A DNA stretch of 64,000 bases from Peribacillus kribbensis DSM 17871 (GTDB lineage Bacteria > Bacillota > Bacilli > Bacillales > DSM-1321). A program made the translations under genes and the position numbers. The notes beneath the pieces are model-generated. The model ran no database searches. It was not told where the DNA came from and saw only the letters and a list, made by a program, of their open reading frames with translations. The stretch lies in assembly GCF_000430765.1 (NCBI RefSeq), contig NZ_KE387238.1, positions 193,002 through 257,001 of the forward strand, written 5' to 3'. Position 1 is the stretch's first letter, and every line of letters starts with the position of its first letter. Positions 17,262 through 26,591 of the stretch are shown here, piece after piece.

Positions 17262-18539
17262 CTACCCTGCATGTTTTTCTAATACGATTTCTTTTTTATT
17301 TTTCTCTTCGGAATCAATTTTCATAAACTTCATTAAATAAGCACCAAGGAAATACGTGCCTGCGAAAATCCAAATAACCCCTTTCGCACCGATAAGTCCG
17401 ATAAATATTCCAACGATTGCCGGTGCGATAAAGTAAGACATTCCTGCACCAAAGCTTACAATCGCCATCGCCGACCCTTTTTTCTCAGGGGCAAGTGATG
17501 CTACCAAAGCTGAAAGTGGAACGAAACCGCAAAGAACAATTCCCATAAAAATTCCAGCAATATTTAATGCCAAGAAACTGCTGCCAAATACTTCAGGTGT
17601 GTAAAGCAAAGCAAGTAGCATAACGCCCATACCGAAGCTGCCGAGCCATTGAATTGTTTTTCTCCAGCCCAGCCATTTATCGCTGATGTATGGAATGATC
17701 AGGTTAAAGATAATATTTGCAAACCACATGGTTCCCCACATTTGTAAAAACTGTTCAGTGGTGAATCCGTAATTGGACTTCAAGTACATTGGGAAAAAGA
17801 TTGGCAGTGAACCGATTCCTGTTGAATTGATAATCCGGACCACGCCGCCGATTGCCACTTTCGGCTGTTCGACACAAATGGTAAATCCACTCAATAAGCT
17901 CTTTAGCTTGTCCTTTGGATCTCCCTTTTGTTCCTTTTTCACATCACCTTTTACTACAATAAGACCAACAATTCCTCCAACTAATACCCAAGCTACAGCA
18001 CTCCACAATAACCCGATATATCCGATTTTCGGAAGCATATAAGCAGGGAAATAACTTCCAACAACATAAAGTCCTCCGCTCCACGCTGCCCAGAACAATC
18101 CTACAGCTGTTGCCAGAATCCGCTCTGGACTGCGATAAGTAACCCACACTAAGAAAGAGTAGCAGAATAATGGATAACCTAAACCACGAAGCCCATATGT
18201 CGGGAGCATAATAGCGAAATTGTTTAACTTTAAACCATATTCAATAAATAGAACCTGACCGATTAACCAAGTAACAAGACCGATAACCATTACTCTCCTT
18301 GGTCCCCACATCTCGGTGAGTACACCTGAAAAGTAAGATGCAATTGCCAGCACAGCACCATATACAGCAAATAAAGTCGCGGATTGTTGAACGGTCAATC
18401 CCTTTTCAATCAGATAGGGAGACAACCATGCATGCTCGAGACCGTCACCGGCCATAAAAATTAACGTTGCAACAAATCCCCAAACGACTCCCATTGGAAG
18501 TCCGCCTAAAGTACGTTCTTGACCTACAAGCGTTTTCAT
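17262..18539 (-). CDS. MFS transporter, polyol permease (RbtT/DalT/CsbX) type
   Basis: The 425-residue, 12-helix protein (start ATG 18539, GAGGTGG 5 nt upstream) has the N-terminal pattern FMAGDGLEHAWLSPYLIEKG and the segment YGLRGLGYPLFCYSFLVW, which match the polyol permease family including ribitol and D-arabinitol importers and B. subtilis CsbX. It is coded in the operon headed by the Gfo/Idh gene at 20731, so it likely imports the same polyol- or anhydrosugar-like substrate as a proton symporter. The locus therefore has two import routes, this one and the ABC system. Confidence 0.82.
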   Translation of the reverse strand: MKTLVGQERTLGGLPMGVVWGFVATLIFMAGDGLEHAWLSPYLIEKGLTVQQSATLFAVYGAVLAIASYFSGVLTEMWGPRRVMVIGLVTWLIGQVLFIEYGLKLNNFAIMLPTYGLRGLGYPLFCYSFLVWVTYRSPERILATAVGLFWAAWSGGLYVVGSYFPAYMLPKIGYIGLLWSAVAWVLVGGIVGLIVVKGDVKKEQKGDPKDKLKSLLSGFTICVEQPKVAIGGVVRIINSTGIGSLPIFFPMYLKSNYGFTTEQFLQMWGTMWFANIIFNLIIPYISDKWLGWRKTIQWLGSFGMGVMLLALLYTPEVFGSSFLALNIAGIFMGIVLCGFVPLSALVASLAPEKKGSAMAIVSFGAGMSYFIAPAIVGIFIGLIGAKGVIWIFAGTYFLGAYLMKFMKIDSEEKNKKEIVLEKHAG

Positions 18540-18584
18540 TTTTACCACCTCGATTTTATTAGTTGGGTGCGGGGGAACGGTTTT

Positions 18585-19556
18585 CTAAGCCCACCACATT
18601 TCCGATACTTGCTCTTTAAACAACGTACCTTTTAACAGTGTGATCGCTTTCATTAAGCCTTCATCGATAGACGCCAGCATATCTTCATGTTCAATGGAAA
18701 CCACATAATCATACCCTATCGCACGAAGTGTACTGATCATATCTTTCCACATTTTTTCGTTATGGCCATAGCCAACTGTGCGGAAGGTCCATGAGCGATC
18801 CAAGACTTGACTGTAATGCTTCGTATCGAGAACACCATTCACCTTGATATTGGCTTGGTCTAAATAGGTATCTTTTGCATGAAAATGGAAGATCGCATTT
18901 TCTCTGCCCAATTTTTTAATCGCTTCGACCGGATCGATGCCCTGCCATACCAAATGACTTGGGTCGAAGTTTGCCCCTATGTTTGGTCCTGCATATTCTC
19001 TTAGTTTGAGTAGGGTTTCTGGATTATACACAACAAAGCCCGGATGCATTTCGAAAGCAATTTGGTGAATCCCATGCTGTTCAGCGAATTTTGCCTCTTC
19101 TTTCCAGTATGGAATAACTACATCATTCCATTGCCACTCTAAAACTTCTGTATACTCAGGCGGCCAAGAGCATGTCACCCAGTTTGGAAACTTGGCACCC
19201 GGATGATCTCCCGGACATCCGGCAAATCCATTGATAACCGGCACCTCTAATCGCTCAGCCAGTAAGACTGTTTTTCTCCAGACATCATGGGCGTCTTTGG
19301 CAGCCTTTACATTTGGATGAAGCGGGTTCCCATGGCAGCTTAGTCCGCTGATGGTTAATCCCCTGCTTTCAATCGCCCTTTTGAACGATTTGATTTTATC
19401 CGTATTTCCTAACAATTCTTCCGGATTACAATGATTGTTTCCGGGATAGTTGCCCGTCCCTATCTCCACCGCCTCTACTCCCATTTCGGCTAATTTATCA
19501 AGCATGGCTTCGAAAGGAAGATTTTGATAGAGAACGGTAAACACACCCAGCTTCAT
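18585..19556 (-). CDS. Sugar phosphate isomerase/epimerase-type TIM-barrel protein
   Basis: The protein has 323 residues from the ATG at 19556, which has AAGGAGG 7 nt upstream. That ATG overlaps the TGA of the preceding Gfo/Idh gene (ATGA), indicating translational coupling. TIM-barrel metal-site segments are visible: AVEIGTGNYPG, FEMHPGFVVYNP, GANFDPSHLVWQG, FHFHAKDT and SIEHEDM. It contains the extended loop HGNPLHPN common in this subgroup. Coupling to the Gfo/Idh enzyme implies it acts on that enzyme's product or substrate, for example hydration or elimination of a 3-keto sugar, but no function is proven. Confidence 0.8.
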   Translation of the reverse strand: MKLGVFTVLYQNLPFEAMLDKLAEMGVEAVEIGTGNYPGNNHCNPEELLGNTDKIKSFKRAIESRGLTISGLSCHGNPLHPNVKAAKDAHDVWRKTVLLAERLEVPVINGFAGCPGDHPGAKFPNWVTCSWPPEYTEVLEWQWNDVVIPYWKEEAKFAEQHGIHQIAFEMHPGFVVYNPETLLKLREYAGPNIGANFDPSHLVWQGIDPVEAIKKLGRENAIFHFHAKDTYLDQANIKVNGVLDTKHYSQVLDRSWTFRTVGYGHNEKMWKDMISTLRAIGYDYVVSIEHEDMLASIDEGLMKAITLLKGTLFKEQVSEMWWA

Positions 19557-20731
19557 ACTAAAACCTCCTTTTCCGCCTGAACTTTGACCCATTTTTGCTG
19601 TTCGTGACTTTCCAGAATGGCATCAGTAATCGCCATTGAAATGTGACCATCTTCAAATGTGGCAAAATTGGCCTTATCCTTCAGTGGGTCTTTGCCATCA
19701 CGTATGAAGGCATAATAATTTAACATCATATTTTTCAGTGCATCTGGCCAGCCTTCGTTATGTCCTCCTGGATGATGGATGGCTGATCTTGCTTCAGGTG
19801 CGAACAGTGCCGGATCGGCCAGAAGGATTTCATTCGGCTGATCTCTGTGCCCCATCCATAGTTTTTCAGGCTCTTCCTGATTCCAGAAAGCAGAGCTCTC
19901 GCTGCCATCGATTTCAAAGCTTAGTCGATTTTTTCGGCCCGCACTTACTTGCGAAACCGTAAAAACTCCTCTTGATCCATCTTCAAAACGAACTAGTACG
20001 GATGCATAGTCTTCTGTATTGATTGAAATATCTTCATATTCTACATCTTCAGTACTGTGTGTGCTGAAAGTGGCCACACTTCCAATTGCTTTCTTTCTAA
20101 CTGGAATGACCGTTGCTAAATCAGCAAATACTTCTACAATCTTTTTACCGGTAACAAATTGAACGGTGTCACACCAATGAGACCCTATATCTGCTACTGC
20201 GCGGGATTTTCCGCCGACTTCAGGTGCTAAACGCCAGTTAAAATCCGTTTCAAAAAGTAACCAATCCTGCAAATAGCTTCCGTGAACCAAATTCACTTTC
20301 CCAAGGTCACCGTTAGCAATTTTAGCTCGCAGGTTTTGCACACTCGCATGCTGCCTGTAATTAAAGTTCACACCATGGACAACACCCTGTTTTTGAGCCA
20401 AAGCCAACAATTCCGCTGACTCTTCACTATTCATCGCAAGCGGTTTCTCTGAGATCACATGTTTACCTGCTAAAATAATTTCTTTATTGATCGCAAAGTG
20501 CACATGGTTTGGGGTACAATTATGAACTACCTGAATTTCGCTGTCACGCAGCATTTCATGATAATCTCCGTATGCTTTCGGAATTCCAAGTTCAGCTGCC
20601 TTTCTTTCCGCCTGTTCTTGACTCGTCTCCGCTAATGCTACGACTTCCACGAATCCAAGTCGTCTGATTGCTTCAATATGTGTCGGGCCAATGAAGCCTG
20701 TCCCGATGATTCCTACTTTTATTTTTTCCAT
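19553..20731 (-). CDS. Gfo/Idh/MocA family sugar dehydrogenase (paralogue A)
   Basis: The 392-residue protein has GIIGTGFIGPTH at the N-terminus, EKPLAMN with the catalytic lysine, and DIGSHWCDTVQF with the active-site Asp and His. ATG 20731 is chosen: GGAGG lies 11 nt upstream, and the TTG at 20749 is inside that site. It is strikingly similar along its whole length to the protein at 30002-31225 (shared GSYLQDWLL, FTVSQVSAGRKNRLSFEI and HHPGGHNEGWPDALKNMMLN), so the two arose by duplication. It heads the operon with the TIM barrel, MFS, ABM and SDR genes; three operators lie upstream. Confidence 0.85.
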   Translation of the reverse strand: MEKIKVGIIGTGFIGPTHIEAIRRLGFVEVVALAETSQEQAERKAAELGIPKAYGDYHEMLRDSEIQVVHNCTPNHVHFAINKEIILAGKHVISEKPLAMNSEESAELLALAQKQGVVHGVNFNYRQHASVQNLRAKIANGDLGKVNLVHGSYLQDWLLFETDFNWRLAPEVGGKSRAVADIGSHWCDTVQFVTGKKIVEVFADLATVIPVRKKAIGSVATFSTHSTEDVEYEDISINTEDYASVLVRFEDGSRGVFTVSQVSAGRKNRLSFEIDGSESSAFWNQEEPEKLWMGHRDQPNEILLADPALFAPEARSAIHHPGGHNEGWPDALKNMMLNYYAFIRDGKDPLKDKANFATFEDGHISMAITDAILESHEQQKWVKVQAEKEVLV

Positions 20732-20792
20732 TTGATATCCGTCCTCCAATCAAACTTTTCGATTCACCCTAGAATCAGCAGAAGCTATTCCA

Positions 20793-20806
20793 TGTAATCG
20801 ATTACA
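20793..20806. promoter_or_regulatory. LacI-type operator, copy 4
   Basis: Perfect TGTAATCGATTACA, 62 nt upstream of the Gfo/Idh start at 20731. Confidence 0.75.
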
Positions 20807-20880
20807 CTAACTTCAAAAAAAAATATGTGTTTTGCCTTAAAAAAATAAATAATTTACTAATCTTTCAAACTTCTCAAAAA

Positions 20881-20894
20881 TGTAATGGATTACA
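20881..20894. promoter_or_regulatory. LacI-type operator, copy 5
   Basis: TGTAATGGATTACA, arms perfect, centre GG; 88 nt from copy 4. Confidence 0.7.
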
Positions 20895-21012
20895 TTTTTG
20901 TCGAAAAAAATTTGAATTTATTCATACATTTTAATTTAAAAATACCCTTTCAGAATAAAATATGTTTTCACTTAGCATTAAAATATTTTACTCTTTTTTT
21001 CGACACCCTTAT

Positions 21013-21026
21013 TGTAATCGATTACA
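21013..21026. promoter_or_regulatory. LacI-type operator, copy 6
   Basis: Perfect TGTAATCGATTACA, 132 nt from copy 5. Three spaced sites would permit looping by a tetrameric or bridging repressor. Confidence 0.72.
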
Positions 21027-21128
21027 CTGGAGAATTCAATATTTTTTTATTACTTCCTCGATTCTTTTTTAATCAGAATGATAAAAACTACTCTGGAACC
21101 AATAGAGTCATTGGTTTCCTAATCATGA

Positions 21129-21168
21129 TAAAAAGGGAATAAACCAGTATTGCGTTCACTCCCTTTTG
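21129..21168 (-). terminator. Terminator after the LacI gene
   Basis: On the minus strand AAAAGGGAGTGAAC pairs with GTTTATTCCCTTTT (one mismatch) around a short loop and is followed by TTTTTATC. Confidence 0.75.
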
Positions 21169-21204
21169 TTTTTCATTATTCTAATTCTAACAGGAATAGG
21201 CTGA

Positions 21205-22212
21205 CTACTCTTCTATGGTAAGTTCTTTGCATGATTCACGGACAATGAGTTTATCAGGAAGAATAAATTGATCTTTCTCTAATTCTTCGTCTTTAATTAA
21301 ATTTAACAGTAAACGCATCGCTTTTTGACCCATATCAAACGTTGGTTGTGCTACGGTTGTTAGAGCAGGTTCAAAAATCGATGCAAATTGAATATCATCA
21401 AAGCCCACAACCGATAAATCTTCTGGAACTCTTAAACCTTTAGATTTAGCGGCTTTAATGGCACCCATAGCCATTTCGTCATTACCGGCAAAGAGGGCTG
21501 TAGGAGGATTCTCCAGTGACAAAAATTTCATCATTAAATTAAATCCACTTTCAAAAGAGAATTCGCCTTCCTGTATCAAACTTGGATCCACAGACAGGCC
21601 GTGCTGCGCCATTGCTTGATGAAACCCCCTGTATCGATCTCTTCCAACAACAATATTCAAGGGTCCGGAAATGTGTCCAATTCTCTTGTGGTTTAAGCTA
21701 ATTAAATATTCGGTTGCCTTTCTTGCACTACTAACATTATCAATGGAGACCGTAGGCAGCTTGGAACCCTCATAATATTCACACGCCAATACCACAGGGA
21801 AATCCTGGGATAAATCTTCTAATATTTTTTGATCGGTCCTTGCCGTTAATAATATCAACCCATCTGCTTTTTTCTGACCTAATATCGTTAAAAAACTAGT
21901 TTCGCTTTCGACATCGTTTCGCGCATCTCCTAGAAGTACTTGATATCCGTTTTCGATGGCAACGGATTCAATTCCCCGCAGCACCACAGAAAAGAAAGTA
22001 TTGGTTATATCAGGAACCACCACAAGAATGGTTTTGGTTTCAGATCTTCTTAATTGTCTTGCCAGCATATTAGGCTGGTAATTTAATTTTTTTATGGCTT
22101 CTAAAACTTTTTCAGCTGTTTCTTTTTTTACAGTCCCAGCATTACTTATCACTCGGGATACTGTGGCTGTTGAAACATTTGCCAACTTTGCAACATCCGC
22201 AATTCTGACCAT
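21205..22212 (-). CDS. LacI family transcriptional regulator
   Basis: The protein is a full-length 335-residue LacI regulator. Residues 3-22 (IADVAKLANVSTATVSRVIS) are the helix-turn-helix, residues 45-58 (NYQPNMLARQLRRS) the hinge helix region, and residues 60-330 a periplasmic-binding-protein-like effector domain with LVVVPDITNTFFS and the FAGNDEMAMGAI and VVGFDDIQFASI motifs. AAGGGG precedes the ATG. One operator copy lies at 22249, 37 nt upstream, so it is likely autoregulated and the repressor for the other ten copies. Its effector is probably a sugar intermediate of the locus. Confidence 0.92.
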   Translation of the reverse strand: MVRIADVAKLANVSTATVSRVISNAGTVKKETAEKVLEAIKKLNYQPNMLARQLRRSETKTILVVVPDITNTFFSVVLRGIESVAIENGYQVLLGDARNDVESETSFLTILGQKKADGLILLTARTDQKILEDLSQDFPVVLACEYYEGSKLPTVSIDNVSSARKATEYLISLNHKRIGHISGPLNIVVGRDRYRGFHQAMAQHGLSVDPSLIQEGEFSFESGFNLMMKFLSLENPPTALFAGNDEMAMGAIKAAKSKGLRVPEDLSVVGFDDIQFASIFEPALTTVAQPTFDMGQKAMRLLLNLIKDEELEKDQFILPDKLIVRESCKELTIEE

Positions 22213-22248
22213 GCATTGCTTTCCCCTTCGGTGTTCGTTTACATTTAT

Positions 22249-22262
22249 TGTAATCGATTACA
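22249..22262. promoter_or_regulatory. LacI-type operator, copy 7 (autoregulatory)
   Basis: Perfect TGTAATCGATTACA directly in front of the LacI gene. Confidence 0.78.
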
Positions 22263-22433
22263 TTGAGAATTACAATATTTTTCGTAAATCATCCATAAAA
22301 TGGAATTATTTAAAAACATTTTTATCCAACAACTTTAAATTAAATGTAAATCAGCCTATAAAAATCTGGCTTGCACTTTAAAGTACGCATGAATAGAATC
22401 ATCTTAAATTCCACCTTTTATACTTAGTATCTT

Positions 22434-23267
22434 TTATGATAGTGCTTCAACAATGTCCTTCATATGTTTAATAGATTGCTTTGTGAACTCATCAAAAACA
22501 TCAGCTTCCCCTTGAAGGCCTGAAGCGACATAAGGATTTGACACGGCAGGCAGGAACTCCATCGTAACATAGCCCTTATAACCTAATTCTTTAAGCAGGG
22601 AAATGACTGGACCAAAATCTGTTTGTCCCAGCCCCGCTGCCTCCCTTGTATTATCAGCGATGTGGACATGGGCAAGATAACGCGATATTTTCTTTATCGA
22701 CCCCGTCATATCACGTTCTTCTATGCTCATGTGGAACAGATCCGCCATAATCCCTACACCTTCTACATTCACTTCCTCCACAAAACGTAAGGCTAAGGTG
22801 AGGTTATTAACTAAATAGGTTTCATAACGATTTAATGCTTCAATGGCTATAGTGATTCCTTGTTCCTTTGCATACAGCCCCGCCTCTTTCACACTTTGAA
22901 TGGCATTATTCCACTCTTCCTCAAACGTCGTTTCTGGGCTGAGTTTACCAACACAAGTAGGAACGACAATTAGAGTTGATGCATGTAAAGTCTTCGCTAA
23001 ATCAACCGATCTTTTCACATATTCGACGGCCTTTTTTCTTATTTCATCGTTTGATGAGGAAAGATCCCTTTCAGGGGTAAAAATTCCACAAATAGAACTG
23101 CATTCAAGTTCATACTTTGTTAAAAGTTCTTTCGTTCCCTCCATATCAATGGTATACGGCTCGCCAGCGAGTTCTACACCATGATAACCATATTTCTTCA
23201 GCCTTTTTAAGCTATCTTCTAAACTTTCATTTCCGTATATCCATTGTGTGGCACTATATTTGAACAT
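22434..23267 (-). CDS. Sugar epimerase-like TIM-barrel protein (tagatose/psicose 3-epimerase type)
   Basis: The 277-residue TIM barrel has the four metal-ligand positions of the ketose 3-epimerase family: Glu in IEALNRYE, Asp in MADLFHMSIEE, His in HVHIADN, and Glu in VTMEFLPA. The GVELAGEP start and IVVPT strand also fit. Such enzymes epimerise ketoses at C3 or act on inosose-like compounds. GAGGTG precedes the ATG. It is the last gene of the run from 27767; a terminator-like hairpin separates it from the alcohol dehydrogenase gene upstream. It is a clear paralogue of the protein at 24429-25253. Confidence 0.82.
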   Translation of the reverse strand: MFKYSATQWIYGNESLEDSLKRLKKYGYHGVELAGEPYTIDMEGTKELLTKYELECSSICGIFTPERDLSSSNDEIRKKAVEYVKRSVDLAKTLHASTLIVVPTCVGKLSPETTFEEEWNNAIQSVKEAGLYAKEQGITIAIEALNRYETYLVNNLTLALRFVEEVNVEGVGIMADLFHMSIEERDMTGSIKKISRYLAHVHIADNTREAAGLGQTDFGPVISLLKELGYKGYVTMEFLPAVSNPYVASGLQGEADVFDEFTKQSIKHMKDIVEALS

Positions 23268-23290
23268 TTAAATTCACCTCTTAGATTATG

Positions 23291-23329
23291 AAAAAATCAG
23301 AGTTCCCACATAAACCGTAGAGAACTCTG
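23291..23329 (-). terminator. Internal terminator-like hairpin
   Basis: On the minus strand CAGAGTTC and GAACTCTG form an 8-bp stem followed by ATTTTTTC. It lies in the 74-nt gap between the alcohol dehydrogenase (23342) and the epimerase (23267), so it would reduce expression of the last gene or give it a separate transcript. Confidence 0.65.
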
Positions 23330-23341
23330 TATACCTATAGA

Positions 23342-24427
23342 TTAATCTGAGATTTTAACTACAGTTTTAAGGATATCCTTATTATGCTCTGCCGTTTCAA
23401 TTCCGTTTTTTATATCTGCAAATTCAAAATGATTTGTGAAGATTGGAGTTGGGTCAAAACGCTTGCTTGCGATTAAATCAATCGCTTTAGAGAAGGTATC
23501 ATATGTGCCTGCATAGGAGGAAACAATGGTTAATTCACGGCTGTAAATTTCAAATGGACTTACAGGAATTGTTACATCTGCAGGGGCTGCTCCAAAAACC
23601 AGTATTTTTCCGCCTTTTCTCACTAATTTAAACGTTTGCGCGTACGTATAGGCAGAACCTACCGCTTCAATAACAACGTCAGCACCGCGTCGGTCTGTTA
23701 ATCTTTTAACAGCTTCTACCGGGTCTTCTTCACCTGCATTGATGACATAATCAACACCCATGTTTTTAGCTGATTCAATCCTCGCAGGATTTAGTTCGGA
23801 AAGGATTACTTTACTTGCACCTTTCAATTTTGCAAGTAAGGCATGAGCGATACCCATTGGACCTCCGCCAATTATCGCGACTGTTTCACCGTATTGGACA
23901 TTAACTTTATCCTGACCGCTGATTGCACATGCTAATGGCTCAATATATGCTCCATGGATCCAAGACATAGATTCTGGCAGCTTATGAATATTACTCTCTG
24001 GAACTCTAACAAATTCAGCAAATGCTCCGTTAATGTGTACCCCTAATTGAGTAATTTTTTCACAATGCAACTTTTGACCATGACGGCAGTAATAGCATGT
24101 ACCACAAGAAATATTGATATCAGCTGTCACGCGGTCTCCCGGCTGTACAAAGCTTACTTTAGAACCAACCTTTGCCACTTCACCGGAAAATTCATGACCT
24201 AAGATGAGTGGAAGCTTTGCAGGAAAACGCCCTTCATAAATGTGCGGATCAGTACCACATACTGCGGTATACTTTACTTTTATCAATACATCCTTATCCC
24301 CAAGTTCAGGAACCGGAACTTCTTCTAATCTTAAATCCTCTTTACCATATAACACAGCAGCTTTCATTACTTTTTGATCAAACCCTGCTTCTGAATGTTC
24401 ATTGTTTATTACTGTTTCTTGTGCCAT
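23342..24427 (-). CDS. Zinc-dependent alcohol/polyol dehydrogenase (MDR family)
   Basis: This 361-residue medium-chain dehydrogenase has catalytic-zinc ligands in AVCGTDPH and LGHEFSGEV, the four-cysteine structural zinc site in CGTCYYCRHGQKLHC, and the NAD motif GGGPMGIAHA. It resembles sorbitol/threonine dehydrogenases. It has about 20 extra N-terminal residues before MKAAVLYGKEDL; the first ATG is chosen because AAGGAGG lies 9 nt upstream, only 1 nt after the stop of the TIM-barrel gene at 24429, so the pair is co-translated. It probably oxidises a polyol or sugar hydroxyl in the same pathway. Confidence 0.87.
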   Translation of the reverse strand: MAQETVINNEHSEAGFDQKVMKAAVLYGKEDLRLEEVPVPELGDKDVLIKVKYTAVCGTDPHIYEGRFPAKLPLILGHEFSGEVAKVGSKVSFVQPGDRVTADINISCGTCYYCRHGQKLHCEKITQLGVHINGAFAEFVRVPESNIHKLPESMSWIHGAYIEPLACAISGQDKVNVQYGETVAIIGGGPMGIAHALLAKLKGASKVILSELNPARIESAKNMGVDYVINAGEEDPVEAVKRLTDRRGADVVIEAVGSAYTYAQTFKLVRKGGKILVFGAAPADVTIPVSPFEIYSRELTIVSSYAGTYDTFSKAIDLIASKRFDPTPIFTNHFEFADIKNGIETAEHNKDILKTVVKISD

Positions 24428-24428
24428 C

Positions 24429-25253
24429 TTATTTTTCCTCCTTAAAAAGGTTTTTTAGGAAAGTAATTGACTCTTCAGTATATTGATCATAAAACTCTTC
24501 ACATCTAGTGCCATTAAAAGGATCGGCAAACGGAGGCAATAGCTCCATTGTTAAATAACCGCTATAGTTAATATCACGTAAAGCTTGAGCGATTGGATCA
24601 AACTCAATATGACCACGTCCTGGTGCCGCTCGATTACTATCAGCGATGTGAAGGTGATATAATTTCTCTCCAACCATTCTGATGGCGTCAGCAATATCGA
24701 CTTCTTCAATATTCATATGATAGGTATCACCCATCACACCTACGCTGGGAAGATTCACACGATTGACCAGCTCAAGTGATTGCTCCAATCGATTGATTAA
24801 ATAGTTTTCATAGCGATTCCATGCTTCTACCGTTAAACGGACCCCATGTTCCCCCGCATAAATACCAGCTTCCCGTATTCCCTCCTCAGCCCATTTCAAT
24901 TCTGTTTCCCGATCCGCCTCTCCATGAATTTTCATGCATGCAGTTGGAGTGAGAGAGATTCCTTTTGCCCCGATTTTGCTGGCAAAATCAACGCATTTTT
25001 TTAAATATTCTACTGCATTTCTTCTTATATTCTCCTTACTAGAAACTAAATCTCTTTCGGCATTATAAATGGCACAAATAGTGGAAGCTTCAATATTATA
25101 TTTTTCAAGTAATTCTTTAATGCGGTCTGCATCCATTTGCTCTGGCTCGCCTACGAATTCCACACCGTCATAACCATATTTAGCGAGTCTGGCAATACTA
25201 GCTTCTATATCTTCTCCTGCATATACTAGCGTGTTGTAAGAGTACTTAATCAT
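24429..25253 (-). CDS. Sugar epimerase-like TIM-barrel protein
   Basis: This 274-residue TIM barrel has the ligand pattern of the 22434 paralogue: Glu in VEAWNRYENYL, Asp in MGDTYHMNIEE, His in HLHIADSNR and Glu in TMELLPPF. The N-terminal GVEFVGEP and the central STICAIYNAERDLVSSKENI correspond segment by segment to the paralogue. AAGGAGA precedes the ATG. It lies between the ABC binding protein gene at 25381 and the zinc dehydrogenase. Likely a ketose epimerase or related lyase; exact reaction unknown. Confidence 0.82.
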   Translation of the reverse strand: MIKYSYNTLVYAGEDIEASIARLAKYGYDGVEFVGEPEQMDADRIKELLEKYNIEASTICAIYNAERDLVSSKENIRRNAVEYLKKCVDFASKIGAKGISLTPTACMKIHGEADRETELKWAEEGIREAGIYAGEHGVRLTVEAWNRYENYLINRLEQSLELVNRVNLPSVGVMGDTYHMNIEEVDIADAIRMVGEKLYHLHIADSNRAAPGRGHIEFDPIAQALRDINYSGYLTMELLPPFADPFNGTRCEEFYDQYTEESITFLKNLFKEEK

Positions 25254-25297
25254 TTGAACATCTCCTTATCACTATTTTTCTATGTAACACATTGTTA

Positions 25298-25324
25298 TAG
25301 TGGCCACATGTAATGCGGCCACTA
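25298..25324 (-). other. Intercistronic hairpin after a binding-protein gene
   Basis: TAGTGGCC pairs with GGCCACTA across an 11-nt loop. In the transcribed (minus) direction no T-run follows, so it probably protects the 3' end of the upstream binding-protein message rather than terminating it. Confidence 0.55.
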
Positions 25325-25380
25325 ATTAATTTTTTTTCTAGAAAACTTGTAACCTGTTTTTCTGAATGGTTACGCGATGC

Positions 25381-26550
25381 TTATTTTGCTGCCTTTTGAA
25401 TAACTTCAGGGGCATCTTGACGATAAGCCATTTTCCAAACCTTTAAGACGTTCTCTTTTGTTACTTTCATTGATGGAACGACATAGTATGGATCTAATTT
25501 CTTGCCAAGTAATGAATAACCGGCAACAAGAGCTTGCGCTGCTCCATTTTCATATGGTAACTGTGCGCCAAGACCTTTTACATTTCCTCCCGAAGCAATT
25601 TGAAGCGCCACATTTGTTCCTAAATCAACTGTCGTAATAACTAAATCATTTTTCCCTGCTGTACGAGCCGCAGCAAGTGTACCTTCCGCTGGTACATCCC
25701 AAATCGCAAAGATCCCATCTAAATCCTTGTGTTTTGTTAACATACCTGAGGCTACTTTTTCAGCATCGTTAGGAGTGATAATTCCGCCATGGGCAACAAT
25801 TTTAATATTTGGATATTTTTCTTTAATGGTTTTCTCAAATGCTTCTTTCCGCTGGTTATTTACAAAGAAATTAACATCGTGGAAAATAACACCGATTTTC
25901 CCTTTTCCTTTTAGTTCATCACCCATAATTTCACCGGCAAAGATACCGTTTCCATAGTTATCCGATGAAACAACGCTGACATAATCTTTTCCAGCTTTAA
26001 AGCCTTTTGGTACATTATCCATGAAGACTAGTTTTACACCGGCTTCTGCAGCCTTTTTAAAAGCTGGAGCAGTAGCAACTGGATCAACCGGCAAAGCTAC
26101 GATAACATCTGGCTTTTTTGCCATGATGGTTTCGATATCTGAAATTTGTTTTTCAGGCTTGAATTGTGCATCCGTAACGGCCACCACTTTGATGCCCATT
26201 TTTTCAAAAGTGTCTTTTACACCATTGATGATAGCAGTTGAGAAATCATTTCCTGCATAGTGCATGGAAATAGCCGCTTTGAACTTTCCTTCTTTAATTT
26301 TTTTTACATCCTCTTCAGACAATTGCAAAGTTGCTGCAGGTGTGGCTGTTTCTCCGTTTGGACCTGTACTTAAAATTTTCTGATCGCTTGGTATTTCAGG
26401 ATTAATGGTAAGAGGATAAGTGACTTTTGTTGATGCTGTTTTCCCTTCTTTTTGCTGACCTGAAGCATCTGAACTTTGTTTTCCACACCCTGTAAGAGCC
26501 AAACTGCTGATTATAAGTAACGTAACGATTAGTGAAGTAATTTTTTTCAT
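25381..26550 (-). CDS. Sugar ABC transporter substrate-binding lipoprotein (paralogue 1)
   Basis: The 389-residue protein starts at the ATG 26550 (GGGGG 5 nt upstream). Residues 1-20 are a lipoprotein signal with lipobox LALTGC. The mature part is a ribose-type periplasmic-binding fold (Peripla_BP_4) preceded by a conserved 50-residue leader containing TINPEIPSDQKILSTGPNGE. Signature segments are DIETIMAKKPDVIVALPVDP and VVSSDNYGNG. It is one of three close paralogues (25381, 26592, 33903), and the same domain is fused to the kinase at 37265. It delivers a sugar to the importer encoded at 31380-33837. It lies 41 nt downstream of paralogue 2. Confidence 0.9.
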   Translation of the reverse strand: MKKITSLIVTLLIISSLALTGCGKQSSDASGQQKEGKTASTKVTYPLTINPEIPSDQKILSTGPNGETATPAATLQLSEEDVKKIKEGKFKAAISMHYAGNDFSTAIINGVKDTFEKMGIKVVAVTDAQFKPEKQISDIETIMAKKPDVIVALPVDPVATAPAFKKAAEAGVKLVFMDNVPKGFKAGKDYVSVVSSDNYGNGIFAGEIMGDELKGKGKIGVIFHDVNFFVNNQRKEAFEKTIKEKYPNIKIVAHGGIITPNDAEKVASGMLTKHKDLDGIFAIWDVPAEGTLAAARTAGKNDLVITTVDLGTNVALQIASGGNVKGLGAQLPYENGAAQALVAGYSLLGKKLDPYYVVPSMKVTKENVLKVWKMAYRQDAPEVIQKAAK

Positions 26551-26591
26551 AAGAACCCCCAATAATAGATTTAGATAATAATAAAGATTTA

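Larger units (their letters stand above)
20732..21204. other. Promoter region with three operators, no genes
   Basis: This 473-base AT-rich gap carries three copies of the palindrome (20793, 20881, 21013) in front of the operon starting at 20731, and the terminator of the LacI gene at 21129-21168. No coding frame is credible here. Confidence 0.7.
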